Below, piece after piece: positions 1-10,859 of a stretch of 64,000 nt of DNA (position 1 is its first letter; the number at the start of each line of letters is the position of its first letter). The stretch spans positions 15,314,263-15,378,262 of the forward strand of contig NC_035169.2 of the NCBI RefSeq assembly GCF_001659605.2, in the 5' to 3' direction. The translations under genes and the position numbers were made by a program. Below the pieces are notes generated by a model that worked only from the letters and a program-made list of their open reading frames with translations, made no database searches and was not told the DNA's origin. The DNA comes from Manihot esculenta (lineage: Eukaryota > Streptophyta > Magnoliopsida > Malpighiales > Euphorbiaceae).

Positions 1-1506
1 GACTTTCTACTCTCATATATCATTTAAGGGAATTTCGATAAACAATTTTTCAGATATGGGCTTTCTTTAAGGGTAAAAGTTTGAGACTATTGCATAAATT
101 TAAAGTCACATCTCTATTATTTCTCATTAAAACTAAACATATATTATATTATTAGAAAGCTTGATGTATTTATTTTTTAATAATACAAATTATACATAGC
201 GATATTAAATCCTAAAATAATGCATATGATGAAATTATCAAAATTCATAAATTTTTACTAAAAAGATTTTTGAAATAATTTTAATTCAATTCAAATATTA
301 TGACATGTTTAATGTATATTATGGACTAGGAAAACACATATTAGAGATTTGATACCAATGAAAAAATCATAAACTATCTTATACATATATTTTTATAAAT
401 TGATCTTAATCCATGTCTATATAGAATACTTTATAATCATTATTTGTATCACTAGTCTCTAATATAATTATATGTATGTAACATAAACTATATTAGGGAT
501 TTCACAATTTAGATGTTTACCTTATTTGAAGAATCAAAATGCTCTACATACTTGATTAAATAAGAGTCTACTAAAATTCCAAACATTTGATTGATTAAGA
601 GTCTACTAAAAGATGAAGATGAAAGTGCATACATTTTTTTCCTTAAATATATCCCTTGATATGCTTTACCCCTAAAGAAATGACTCATCTTCTCTTTATG
701 TAGAAAAAAATACTAAGGGATAATGTCTTTTAACCATATGATGCATCTCTTTAATATGGCATCTATTGGCTATGAGATATATCCCTTAGAAAGGATATGT
801 CTTTTGATAGAATTGGGTTTGACCCCACATGTGCAACTCCTTCTAATTTTCAATAATATTTTATAATAAATTGTGATTACTACTTAAAAAATAATTATTG
901 GTAACGATAAGTGTTGTTGCTTAAAAAATATATTTTTTTCACTAATACCCATAATCTTGTTAATTAAAGCAGTATTTATCTCAATATTATGCTTTTTCTT
1001 GTATTTATGTAATATTATGCTTGGTAAAATTTCAATTTTAATTGAATGAGCCTACTCTTAAGTAGATTTTACAAATTAATTCAATTAATATCTGAATTCA
1101 TAAGAGCCACATTCACCTTTGTTGACACATGCAAACACTTTTGATTAATATATTTATTGAAAGCACAGAGAATATAGGACAAAGTATCCCATTTTAAAAT
1201 TTAAACCTAAAGATATTAAATTATCATGCTCAATTCTTTCAAAATGCTCAATGACACATCATTATACAAGCATAACCAAATACAAATGAAACTACTCTTG
1301 TGCCTTCAATGGGATTCTTCAAGCTTATTAGTCAATTTGAAGAAAGCTAGAAGGCAAAACCATAAAGTAGGCATTCAAAATTCTGTCTTTTATAGTATAG
1401 ACACTTTATTCCTTTTATAATCTAAAATTCATAATATAGTCTTTAAAACTCTAGCCTCCTTCCCTCCTTCTCTTTACTCGGCTACTCTCCATCCTCTCGT
1501 CTTCCA
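1..1506. other. AT-rich intergenic DNA, no gene seen
   Basis: Very AT-rich sequence with frequent stops in all frames. The only short frame (1226-1420) has no recognisable motif or codon bias and is taken as chance. No LTR, tRNA or coding similarity could be recognised. Confidence 0.7.
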
Positions 1507-1537
<31 letters not shown>

Positions 1538-1568
1538 TTTTTTTTTTTTTTATTTATTTATTTATTTT
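1507..1568. repeat. Compound microsatellite (CTTT)n / T-run / (TATT)n
   Basis: About eight CTTT units run into an uninterrupted T tract and then TATT units. It lies directly before the left end of the MITE-like element, which hides that element's target-site duplication. Confidence 0.9.
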
Positions 1569-1571
1569 TAT

Positions 1572-2141
1572 CTATTGGTTAAAAGAGACCTCAACTTTAG
1601 GAGTTTTTATATTTATAGTCTAAACTTTTAATTTTTAATCAAAAAGTTTTAACTTTTAAATTTGTTGTAATTGTAGCAAGTTTTTAAATTAATTTTAATC
1701 AGATTTAAATTAACTTACATATTATTATTTTTATTATATAAGTAACTTGATTAATTGGAATTAAATTTTAATTAATATCTTAAACTCTTAATTATAAGAA
1801 ATTCCTAAATTATAAAATTAAAATATTTAATTCTCTCACACTTAAATAAAAATCTTAATTGAGGATTTTAGATAATTAATTAGGGGTTTAAGGTTTTAAC
1901 CAAAATTTAATTTAAGTTAATCAAATTATTTATATGGTAAAAATAATGAAACATAGTGTGAAGGGTGAGCTAATTTAAATATGGTCAAAATTAATTTAAA
2001 AAGTTACTACAATTACAACAAATTTAATAGTAAAGTTACTACAATTACAACAAATTTAATAGTTGGAGCGTTTTGATCCAAAATTAAAAGTTTATACTAT
2101 AAATGTGAATTTGTAAAGTTGGGGTCTTTTTGTACCAATAG
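1572..2141. mobile_element. MITE-like fold-back element with long terminal inverted repeats
   Basis: The left end begins CTATTGGT and the right end closes ACCAATAG. Inverted similarity extends inward for about 140 bp: blocks such as GTTGTAATTGTAGCAAG on the left are mirrored by TACTACAATTACAACAAA on the right. The interior is AT-rich and non-coding. A roughly 30-bp block near 2000-2061 is tandemly duplicated inside the right arm. The size (about 570 bp), long imperfect TIRs and lack of coding capacity fit a non-autonomous DNA transposon of MULE or fold-back type. The TSD is unclear because both flanks are low-complexity. Seen: the inverted repeats. Inferred: the transposon class. Confidence 0.6.
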
Positions 2142-3215
2142 GCTTTTTTTTTTTCTTTTTTGCTATGACCATTCTTCTCCTCTCCTATTGTATTTAGTGC
2201 CATCGATGTCATATCGCTATCTGTAGTCTCTCTTGCAAGGTTGCTGTTGCTCTTGCCATCTCGTTGTCACTCCTTCCCTCTCGCGTTGCCCTCGCTATTG
2301 CTCTCTTTTTCATCATCACTCTTGCCATTGCCTTTTCTCGTTGAGAATTGCAAGGCTAGGCATGAACAAACTCTCGCGCTCGCCTTCTCCCTCATGCTCA
2401 CCCAATTGAGTTGGTAGCTAATCGTTGTTCTTCCTAAGTCTTCATTTATGAGTTGGGATTCATGGATATAAGTTTATGGCTAGATATTTATTCTTTGATC
2501 TGTAACAATGTTGGTGTTTTAGGGCTATTATATCTGATTTGTAACCAAGCTATTAAGCTTTTCTTGTGTTTATAGCAAATACATAAAATTTTGCAATTTT
2601 TAGTTTTTGATTTGTAATAATTTAAATTTTAGAAATCTAGATTTGTTTTATTGTTAATTTTTTAATGAAATTTTTTTTCAAAAAAAAAAAAAAAACTAGA
2701 GCTCTTTTTTTCAAAAAGGATGATCCATTAAAGTGAAAGAAACAGAATAACAGAACTGAATTCGCTTATTTTTCTAAATTAGTTTTGTTTTTATAATCTT
2801 AATAAATTCAAATCTTAATTTTTTTTCTGTTTACTTCAATTACTCACCTAAAACGTTAAATATATAATTATAAAAGAAAACTTTGTTAAAGTTTCAACAA
2901 AATTAGGATTGTATATTTGTTTCTGTAATTTATTTATTTTATTTTAATTAATATTCAATTGCGACTAAGGTAAACAACTTCCTTCTTCCACTCAATCGGA
3001 TGATCAGTTTTGTGAATTTTAGTGTGTTTATACATTTATTTATGTTTATGTATTGAGTTATTATTTTAGGAGTATTCCCTGATTGTCACATTATTAAATA
3101 TATTGCAGTAGTGGGAGAAACATTTTTTTTTACTCCTGGACATGCATATATATAATAGAAATAAAAATAATATAAAATATCAAACAATAAAACCTAATAT
3201 TGATTAAAACATTAT
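2142..3215. other. Intergenic DNA with a CT-rich stretch
   Basis: Positions about 2162-2400 are pyrimidine-rich with degenerate repeats of TCGCTATTGCTCTC and TTGCCAT type; the rest is AT-rich with A and T runs. No coding frame, structural RNA or transposon end was recognised. Confidence 0.6.
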
Positions 3216-3351
3216 AACAAAACATCTATAATGCACTTACAAGCTTAGTCTGGCGGTAAGTATATCTAAATAAATCTGAGATATCAGATTCTACTTTCCT
3301 AATTCCCAATTACCATTTCAACAAAAAAAAACAAAACAAAACATCTATAAT
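3216..3351 (+). mobile_element. Short SINE-like insertion with 17-bp TSD
   Basis: A body of about 102 bp (3233-3334) contains a tRNA-like stretch (TTAGTCTGGCGGTAAG) and ends in an A-rich tail. It is bounded by a perfect 17-bp direct repeat, aacaaaacatctataat, at 3216-3232 and 3335-3351. A-rich tail plus long perfect TSD is the hallmark of LINE-mediated SINE retroposition. The pol III A- and B-box matches are weak, so it may be a truncated or diverged SINE, or a short LINE tail. Retroposition is well supported; the family is not named. Confidence 0.7.
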
Positions 3352-4334
3352 AAATATAAATATTGTGGGTTTATAATTTTGATCATTATATATTTAAAAA
3401 ATTTTCATTATTTAAAAGATATCATCATCACAATGTTATATCAAATTTATATAAAATTTAAAGATTTAAAAGTTAGAAAAAAATATATCAAAAAATGATA
3501 AATTATATGGCATAATGATGTAAGATTAAAAAATTAAATTAATATGAAAAAGTTAAATATTAATAAAATAATAATATAGTATATCATATACAAATGAATA
3601 AATAAATATATTTAAGGTAGAGTGAAAAAAAAAATTCAAGTTTAAATTGAATGTTAAGAAATGGCTAGACTAACTTATATTTAGTTATAAAATAAAATAC
3701 TTATCAAATTTTAATTTGTGAATATAAATCTTCAAAATAATTAATTTAATTTAATTTTATATTTTTATGACAATTAAATAATTTTAGTGGTCTAATTTTA
3801 ATTTTAAAATATATATATTATAAATTATTATATACCAATAGAAAATTTGAGGGATGAATTAATGAAAGCTAAAAGTATTTGTTGTTATTATTTAAATTTT
3901 GTATTAATATTTAAAAATACTAATAAATATTTTAGCAATTAAATAATAAAAAAAATTAAATTATAATAACCTATTAAAATATTTTTAAAAATATTCAAAG
4001 GACAAATTTTTAATTTTGATTATATTTTAAATCTTACTACTAATTTTAGATGATCAATGTTTTAAAATAATTAAAAGTTATATATCAAGACCTGCTATAG
4101 GAATAAATTGGAGTTTCTATATTTATATATATGGATGAGTAATATAATTCAGAGATAGGTATAACTTGAATATTCTCTAACTCCCATGAATATAGATATG
4201 AATGAGCGAGATAAGCACGTGTATTATATTATTATTAACTCTTGTCACTACGAGTTAAGTACGTGTTATATGTTTGGAGAATTTTTCATTTCTAAGACTA
4301 CATTAGGGTTAGTTAGTTATAAAAATTTGTATTA
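3352..4334. other. AT-rich intergenic DNA, nothing recognised
   Basis: Extremely AT-rich sequence with short A/T tracts and no frame or repeat end. It ends at the target-site duplication of the LTR element at 4340. Confidence 0.65.
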
Positions 4335-4339
4335 ATACT

Positions 4340-5041
4340 TGATGATCGCTGGATTTCTTCACCCCGGTATAAAGGCCAGACCCATGAAAACAGTCCATGA
4401 TCCGAAGGCTTCAATATTCCCCTCGAGAGCCAGGTCCAGCCCGCTCAGTCACAGGGCCGGACTCCGCCTAGACTCCTCAATCAAACCGGCCCAAACCTCT
4501 CGGCCCAGTAATCAGGCCCTCACCAGGCTCAACTTCAGCCCTACCATTCAACCCAGCCCGGAAAGGGGAAAATAACCAAGATGCCCCGCTGGTAGGTCCT
4601 TCCGCATGCGTATCAGAGGAGAATCACACGTATCAGAGGATAATTAATGGCCGTTACGCATGGAGCAGGCGCCTGACACATCCGTACATACGGAGCTAAG
4701 TGACAGAAGACAGCTAGCATTGTGGCAGAGAGACAGATATATATATCACGGTAGAGGCCACGCAGAAGGGGGGCTCTCTTCTTCTTCTTTCTCCTTTCTG
4801 GACACCATTTTTATTCTTTCTGTAACCCTTGCCTAAATATACTACTCTGAGCCATAAAATCTGACTTGAGCGTCAGAGGGCCTCTGCCGGGGCACCCCCG
4901 GTAGGCCTCTGACCATTCTTTCTTATTTTACAGATCCTTTCACCAGGTAGAACATGGAGAGACCCATCAGGGAGCCCAACAAGAAAGGACCCAGAAGAAA
5001 ACCAGATCTATCATGGACTAGGAAGAGGAAAATATTTATCA
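4340..5041 (+). repeat. 5' LTR of the LARD-like element
   Basis: Direct copy of 11495-12196. It begins TGATGATCGC and ends TTTATCA. AT-rich TATA-like runs occur at about 4736-4747 and 4835-4843, the likely promoter region, although the start site is not certain. The PBS begins two bases downstream. Confidence 0.95.
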
Positions 5042-5043
5042 AA

Positions 5044-5061
5044 TGGCGCCGTCTGTGGGAA
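5044..5061 (+). promoter_or_regulatory. Primer-binding site
   Basis: TGGCGCCGTCTGTGGGAA lies two bases after the 5' LTR. The first nine bases equal the complement of the 3' end of plant tRNA-Asp; the rest differs. The sequence type is common in plant Ty3/gypsy elements. The exact primer tRNA is not settled here. Confidence 0.8.
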
Positions 5062-5119
5062 ACGAAGGAGATCTTTTCATCACCGGAGTTTTCACTTTCA
5101 AAACCCACTGAGATCCACA

Positions 5120-5359
5120 ATGGCAAACCACCAAGAAAATAACCTTAACGTCATTCCAAATAATCTGAGCTCTGCCCAAGAGGGGCAGCGGTTCTTATTT
5201 TCCAGTCCTACAACTCCAAACAACCAACCACCCATTCCTTTTAACCCCTCGCCGAGCTTGGCCGGGAATGTGCCCTCCACGAAAGAGATTTTACTATCTC
5301 AAAAGTTTTCAGATCCACCCATTGAGATCCACATAAGGTACGAAAGTTTGAGCAGATAA
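5120..5359 (+). CDS. Short leader ORF (79 codons), possible gag N-terminal relic
   Basis: Starts with ATG about 60 bp after the PBS, where gag would normally begin, and encodes an Asn/Pro/Ser-rich peptide with no zinc knuckle or other domain. It stops at TAA after 79 codons and no frame continues it. It may be all that is left of a gag gene, or chance. No similarity is claimed. Confidence 0.3.
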   Translation: MANHQENNLNVIPNNLSSAQEGQRFLFSSPTTPNNQPPIPFNPSPSLAGNVPSTKEILLSQKFSDPPIEIHIRYESLSR

Positions 5360-6100
5360 CCCAGCTGAAAAGAAAGGTTCATTGTGCTAAAGAATATTTT
5401 GATGGTCTTTCAGATAATTTATTTTAATATTTATTAGATTTTATTACGGCTGATTTTTTCTTTGAAGTCTGGTGAATATTTTCTGTAAAAAAAAAAAAAG
5501 GGTGAGGAATATATGTATTGTTGAAATTCTGAGGTCCGCTGTATATATATATATATAAAAAAAAAAGAGAGAAGAGGAAGGTGAGAGAAAGAGAAGAGGC
5601 GTCCGTGAGAAAAAAGGAGGTCGGAGCCGTGTTTAGCAAGACAGAAAGGAACTCAGCAAATCCGACGACCACAGCGATAGATTGCTCGTTGAGGTCGGAT
5701 CCATGTTCGAAACTAGATTCGTGGTCGAGGTTGGAGTCGCATTTCAGGACAGATGGAAAGCATCGGGGCGACAAGGAGACAATACAAAAAAGAAAGCTTA
5801 CACGAAAAAGAAAGCTGGAGATTTACAGTAACCCAGCTGAAAGGAAAGACCCAGCTGGTGTAAGAATATCTTGACAGTCTCTTAATCTTCATTTTCCTAC
5901 CCTCGTTGTTTATTTTAACATTTATTGAATTTTATTACTACTAACTTTTTCTTTGAGATCTGACAAGGTGAAACTTCAGATCGAAATGCTTGTCTCTGAG
6001 TGTAGATTTTAATTTTTTTTTTAAAAAAAAAAAAAAAGAATGAGAAGTATATACATATTTGTTGAGATTGTGAGGTCGGCCGTATATATATTGAAAGGGT
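5351..6100 (+). repeat. Diverged internal direct duplication (about 480-bp spacing)
   Basis: The block starting at 5351 (AACCCAGCTGAAAAGAAAG, then a TTTATTTTAATATTTATT segment, an A-run, and a GAGGTC...TATATATA segment) recurs from 5828 with the same order of landmarks. The copies are clearly related but much diverged, so the duplication predates the current insertion. The segment is non-coding. Confidence 0.65.
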
Positions 6101-6990
6101 TAGATGGGCAGGTTGGCTGTAAGATTCCAAGTTATAAAAAAAAAAAAAAAAATAATAATATATATATATATAGAAATAGCAGGAGTGGAAAGAGCTCGAG
6201 CTGCTAAAGACGCACTGACCTGAGGAGGAAGTTGCTGGTCTGGTCAAGACCCGACAAATGAGGCCGGAGCGACATGGAAATGGACCAGATAGACAGACAT
6301 GATGGTGCTAAAGGCGCGCCGACCTGATGAAGAAGTCGCTGGTCTGGTCAAGCTCCAACAAGTGAGGTCGTCACGACACCGAACTGGACCAGATATGAAG
6401 GCATGATGGAGCTGACACCACGTATGCAAAGGAAGAAACCACAACCTTCAAGAATTAAAGCAGACACCACCACCAGATGATCAACTTTTGAGTGGGAAGG
6501 CTCCAGCAGATCAAACTCAACAGGTCGGAAGAAGAAGTCGGTCTCGCATTTTGAGTCGGATGGCCAGACTGTCCTCAAGATAAGTGGAGGTCGGACCCGA
6601 GCTCGGAGTTATCTTTGAGTCCAAGCTCAAGAGCAGGACTGAAAGGAACTCAAGAAATCCAGCAATTACAGTATTATAAGTCGAGGTCAGACCCGAGCTC
6701 GGAGTTAGATTTGTGTTCGAGGTCGGAGCATGCTTGAGCTCGGACTCGCGATTCAGATCGGAGGGAATGATGTTGTTGATGTTGGCTAGCCTGAAGACAT
6801 GCAATTTTCAAACTTGAATTTAGCGGAGTACGATGGCCTGACTGAGCAGGTCAGCCAAGTCGACAACGTGGAATTCCTCAAATCCAAGATCAATTTGTTC
6901 ATGGGTTGGAGTCCGTTTGCTCCCAAGGGCGTATTGTTTCATTGGAATTGACAGAATCGAATCTGTGTGGCTCTGTTTCACCTCAGATTT
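6101..6990 (+). other. LARD interior rich in GAGGTCGGA-type blocks
   Basis: Contains repeated short blocks such as CTGGTCTGGTCAAG (twice in 6232-6350) and GACCCGAGCTCGGAGTTA (6594 and 6691). Short antisense frames here are by-products of these repeats. No protein domain was recognised. Confidence 0.5.
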
Positions 6991-7019
6991 CCAGGCTTGT
7001 GTGGTGACGGCACTCCCTT

Positions 7020-7330
7020 GCGTTTTCATGGCTTGTCTTTGTCAGGGAATGCCTTCTCTTGATGATCACCAGCTCCTATCGATCCATCAATCGAACTGGG
7101 TGGCCACTTCTTTGGGAGTCCGTGGTGTTTGTCTGTTGGGTCAAATGGGGCGTATCTCTCTGCAGGAGGAGGCTTGTTAATTGGTGGCTTGTATTGGGTA
7201 AGAGAGTGAGTAGTGAGTAACACCACTGCAAGAAACAACACCAGCAAGTATTTGGGAGGCAGTTTAATGCTCTCGGGAACTAAACAGAGAAAGGAAAAGG
7301 AGATGAGGAAGGTGAACGCGTGAATGGGCT
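7020..7330 (-). pseudogene. Captured host fragment: N-terminus of a proline-rich cell-wall-like protein
   Basis: On the minus strand, reading down from about 7262, a hydrophobic signal-peptide-like segment (LLVLFLAVVLLTTHSL) is followed by YKPPINKPPPAE, a Pro/Lys pattern typical of plant extracellular proline-rich proteins. The expected ATG is absent: CTG stands at 7262-7260, so the frame lacks a start. The coding-like segment then runs to a TGA near 7026. A pyrimidine-rich 5'-UTR-like stretch lies upstream (7265-7320). The orientation is opposite to the element. The sequence features are visible; origin by transduplication of a cellular gene is inferred. Confidence 0.5.
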
Positions 7331-7419
7331 AGAGCCTATAACAGCAGGACAAGTGTCCTCTCTATTGGCTTTTTTGTATGCCAATAATACATATACATTT
7401 ATATCAATGCAAGAAGAAT

Positions 7420-7819
7420 CGCACCTGCTGAAGAAGATATGCTAGTTGATGAAGATGGTGAGTTTAAGGCAGAAGTGAATTAGAGTAGCTATGGAAAGCG
7501 CCCAAGGAGATCTGATCGGCGTAAGCAACAGGTCTCTTATAAGGAAAATTTGAGTGACGATGAAGACTTCATGACCCATTCAAAGAAAACCAAGGGGACG
7601 GGATCATCCTGTGCCAATGAAGAGAAGTGCAGAAATGGATTGAAGGACAATTTATTTAAAAAAGATAATCATTCTGGTGTAGCTTATGTGAAAGATCTGA
7701 ATGAGGAGAACCAGAAGAAAGGTCCAGAGAGTTTTGCAAATGAATTAAAGGACAACAAGGATGAAAAGAGAAAAGAAAAAGCAGAAGAAAATGGGTATTC
7801 GGGCTTAGATCGGCACTGA
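7420..7819 (+). pseudogene. Captured host-like fragment encoding an acidic/lysine-rich segment
   Basis: A coding-like frame runs through a stop at about 7481-7483 and then stays open to 7819. It encodes patterns such as KRPRRSDRRKQQVSYKENL, then LSDDEDFM and long Lys/Glu/Asn-rich stretches. The charged, basic-then-acidic composition suits a nuclear regulatory protein and is unlike anything in gag-pol. The parent gene was not recognised. Composition and position inside a LARD suggest a captured exon or pair of exons. A chance frame is less likely because of the length and bias. Confidence 0.45.
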
Positions 7820-8560
7820 TGGGCCTCTGTTTGTTGCCATCAGAGCTGACATGGATGCTTTTCCCATTCAGGTTCCTATCTCCTCTTCTCGTAGTTCTAT
7901 GTAGGCATGTGTCTACATATGCATTCATCTCATGCCATGTCATGTGCATGATAATATAACATATAGACACGCATGAAAAAAAAAAAAAAGAAAAGAAAAA
8001 GAAAAAGAAAAAGACTTTTTTATAAATTAACCGATTCTTTTTACAATTAGTATTCGAAGTCCCAAATAGGTAAGATAGAATTTAAATTTCAAGATTGCCT
8101 TTGGTTATTGGTAATTATTTTTTCAGATGATTTTATAAATTGATTAAAAGGCATGCTTCGCATGTAAATAGTAAGACTAAGTTTAAAATAAATCTCTATG
8201 AGTTTCGATATCCTGATAATAGCTTGCATTTTATAGATCGAAAAGTCCTGAAGAAATTTACACATGCAAAATATTGTTTATTGCATCTCTAAAAATGCAT
8301 GGGTTAACGTTGTAAGAGTTAATACTTGCATTTGTTCATCTGAAGAATGAAACCAAGTGACATGTGTGACATATTATTTATTGACGGATATTATTAAAAA
8401 TGAGTACCCTCGTTATATACGCTCGGTACAAGCTCTTATTTTGCAGAAAAATTCAGAAAAATGAACAAGACCTCAGTTAGGCACAAAACCAGCTGAGATG
8501 ACGAAGCGACAGTAAGGCCAATGAGCCTGAATCTTGTGCAAAAACCTCAAGAAGGCACAA
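7820..8560 (+). other. LARD interior, AT-rich spacer with a GAAAAA microsatellite
   Basis: An A-run followed by AGAAAAAG units occupies 7976-8013. The remainder is AT-rich and non-coding. From about 8470 the first degenerate ACCTCAG...GGCACAAAA blocks announce the tandem arrays that follow. Confidence 0.55.
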
Positions 8561-8569
8561 AAAATTGCC

Positions 8570-9235
8570 GGCGGGGCCCCGAGGTCACCCCGGAACGGCC
8601 GGCGAGGATCTTAAAGATGCCTCCCGGAGCATGAAGACCGGGATCCCCTAGAACTCCTGGGAAAACAAAGAAGACCGGGATCCCCTATAACTCCCGGGAA
8701 AACAAAACAAAAAACAGCCGGCGGGGCCCCGAGGTCACCCCGGAACGGCCGGCGAGGATCTTAAAGATGCCTCCCGGAGCATGAAGACCGGGATCCCCTA
8801 GAACTCTCGGGAAAAAAAAAAAAAAAAAAAACAGCCGGCGGGGCCTCAAGGTCACCCCGGAACGGCCGGCGAGGATCTTAAAGATGCCTCCCGGAGCATG
8901 AAGACCGGGATCCCCTAGAACTCCCGGGAAAACAAAGAAGACCGGGATCCCCTAGAACTCCCGGGAAAACAAAACAAAAACGGCCGACGAGGATCTTAAA
9001 GATGCCTCCCGGAGCATGAAGACCGGGATCCCCTAGAACTCCCGGGAAAACAAAACAAAAACGGCCGGTGAGGATCTTAAAGATGCCTCCCGGAGCATGA
9101 AGACCGGGATCCCCTAGAACTCCTGGGAAAACAAAGAAGACCGGGATCCCCTAGAACTCCCGGGAAAACAAAATAAAAACGGCCGGTGAGGATCTTAAAA
9201 GACCTCTCGGAGCATGAAGACCAGGGTCCCCAAGA
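8570..9235 (+). repeat. GC-rich tandem array with GAAGACCGGGATCCCCTAG units
   Basis: A composite unit (GCCGGCGGGGCCCCGAGG block, then GAGGATCTTAAAGATGCC, then one or two copies of a roughly 36-bp GAAGACCGGGATCCCC...CCCGGGAAAACAAA block) recurs about six times with internal length variation. Many sub-blocks are self-complementary. The last copy (9187-9240) is intermediate in sequence between this array and the 27-bp array that follows, suggesting common descent. Confidence 0.85.
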
Positions 9236-9236
9236 T

Positions 9237-10405
9237 CTCCTGGCAAAAGAAGACCTCAATAAGGTCTTGACAAAAGAAGACCTCACTGAGGTCCTAGCAA
9301 AGGAAGACCTCAATAAGGTCTTGACAATAGAAGACCTCAATGAGGTCTTGACAAAAGAAGACCTCAATAAGGTCTTGACAAAAGAAGACCTCACCGAGGT
9401 CCTAGCAAAGGAAGACCTCAATAAGGTCTTGACAAGAGAAGACCTCAATGAGGTCTTGACAAAGGAAGACCTCAATAAGGTCTTGACAAAAGAAGACCTC
9501 ACTGAGGTCCTAGCAAAAGAAGACCTCAATAAGGTCTTGACAAAAGAAAACCTCACTGAGGTCCTAGCAAAAGAAGACCTCAATAAGGTCTTGACAAAAG
9601 AAGACCTCACTGAGGTCCTAGCAAAGGAAGACCTCAATAAGGTCTTGACAATAGAAGACCTCAATGAGGTCTTGACAAGAGAAGACCTCAATAAGGTCTT
9701 GACAAAAGAAGACCTCACCGAGGTCCTAGCAAAGGAAGACCTCAATAAAGTCTTGACAAGAGAAGACCTCAATGAGGTCTTGACAAAGGAAGACCTCAAT
9801 AAGGTCTTGACAAAAGAAGACCTCACTGAGGTCCTAGCAAAAGAAGACCTCAATAAGGTCTTGACAAAAGAAAACCTCACTGAGGTCCTAGCAAAAGAAG
9901 ACCTCAATAAGGTCTTGACAAAAGAAGACCTCACTGAGGTCCTAGCAAAGGAAGACCTCAATAAAGTCTTGACAAAAGAAGACCTCACTGAGGTCCTAGC
10001 AAAGGAAGACCTCAATAAGGTCTTGACAAAAGAAGACCTCACTGAGGTCCTAGCAAAGGAAGACCTCAATAAGGTCTTGACAAAAGAAGACCTCACTGAG
10101 GTCCTAGCAAAGGAAGACCTCAATAAGGTCTTGACAAGGAAGACCTCAATAAGGTCTTGACAAGAGAAGACCTCAATAAGGTCTTGACAAGGAAGACCTC
10201 AATAAGGTCTTGACAAAAGAAGACCTCACTGAGATCCTAGCAAAGGAAGACCTCAATAAGGTCTTGACAAAGAAGACCTCACTGAGGTCCTAGCAAAGGA
10301 AGACCTCAATAAGGTCTTGACAAGAGAAGACCTCACTGAGGTCCTAGCAAAGGAAGACCTCAATGAGGTCTTGACAAGAGAAGACCTCAATGAGGTGAGG
10401 TCATA
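9237..10405 (+). repeat. 27-bp dyad minisatellite (about 40 units)
   Basis: Two alternating 27-bp variants share GAAGACCTCA...GGTC; they form 54-bp higher-order units over much of the array. The core GACCTCACTGAGGTC is a 15-bp perfect dyad around one central base. Because 27 is a multiple of three and stops are absent, both strands stay open: the plus frame reads KEDLTEVLA/KEDLNKVLT repeats (324 codons) and the minus frame reads SSFARTSVR/SSFVKTLLR (348 codons). No start context or non-repetitive domain supports either as a gene. Unit number probably varies between copies. Confidence 0.9.
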
Positions 10406-10419
10406 GCAAAAGAAGACCT

Positions 10420-10850
10420 CAATGATGCAGAAGACCTCAAAAGAGGCAGAAGACCTCAATGGGGCAGAAGACCACACTGAGGCATAAGACCTCAACGAGG
10501 CAGAAGACCTCAATGAGGCAGAAGACCTCAATGAGGCAGAAGACCTCAAAAGAGGCAGAAGACCTCAATGGGGCAGAAGACCTCAATGGGGTAGAAGACC
10601 TCACTGAGGCAGAAGACCTCAACGAGGCAGAAGACCTCAATGAGGCAGAAGACCTCCAAGAGGCAGAAGACCTCCAAGAGGCAGAAGACCTCAATGAGGC
10701 AGAAGACCTCAAAAAGGCAGAAGACCTCAATGAGGCAGAAGACCTCAATAAGGCAGAAGACCTCAAAGAGGCAGAAGACCTCAAAGAGGCAGAAAACCTC
10801 ACTGAGGCAGAAGACCTCAATGAGGCAGAAGACCTCACTGAGGTAGAAGA
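10420..10850 (+). repeat. 18-bp minisatellite (about 24 units) related to the 27-bp array
   Basis: Units of the form GAGGCAGAAGACCTCAAT and variants; translated forward they read AEDLNE hexapeptides. The AGAAGACCTCA core is shared with the preceding 27-bp units, so this array appears to be a shortened derivative. Short overlapping frames on both strands are explained by the periodicity. Confidence 0.88.
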
Positions 10851-10859
10851 CCGGCAAAG

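Noticed and set aside
1226..1420. 64-codon ORF
   Set aside because: Isolated in AT-rich DNA, no motif, no supporting context.
5424..6804. Series of 66-116-codon antisense ORFs in the LARD interior
   Set aside because: Low complexity, no shared domain, explained by A/T runs and GAGGTCGGA-type repeats.
9077..10160. Long overlapping ORFs on both strands (348 and 324 codons)
   Set aside because: They are products of a 27-bp repeat lacking stop codons in several frames; no unique domain, start context or codon signature.
8570..10850. CRISPR-like regular repeats
   Set aside because: No unique spacers: the intervening sequence is itself repeated, and the surroundings are a plant LTR element.
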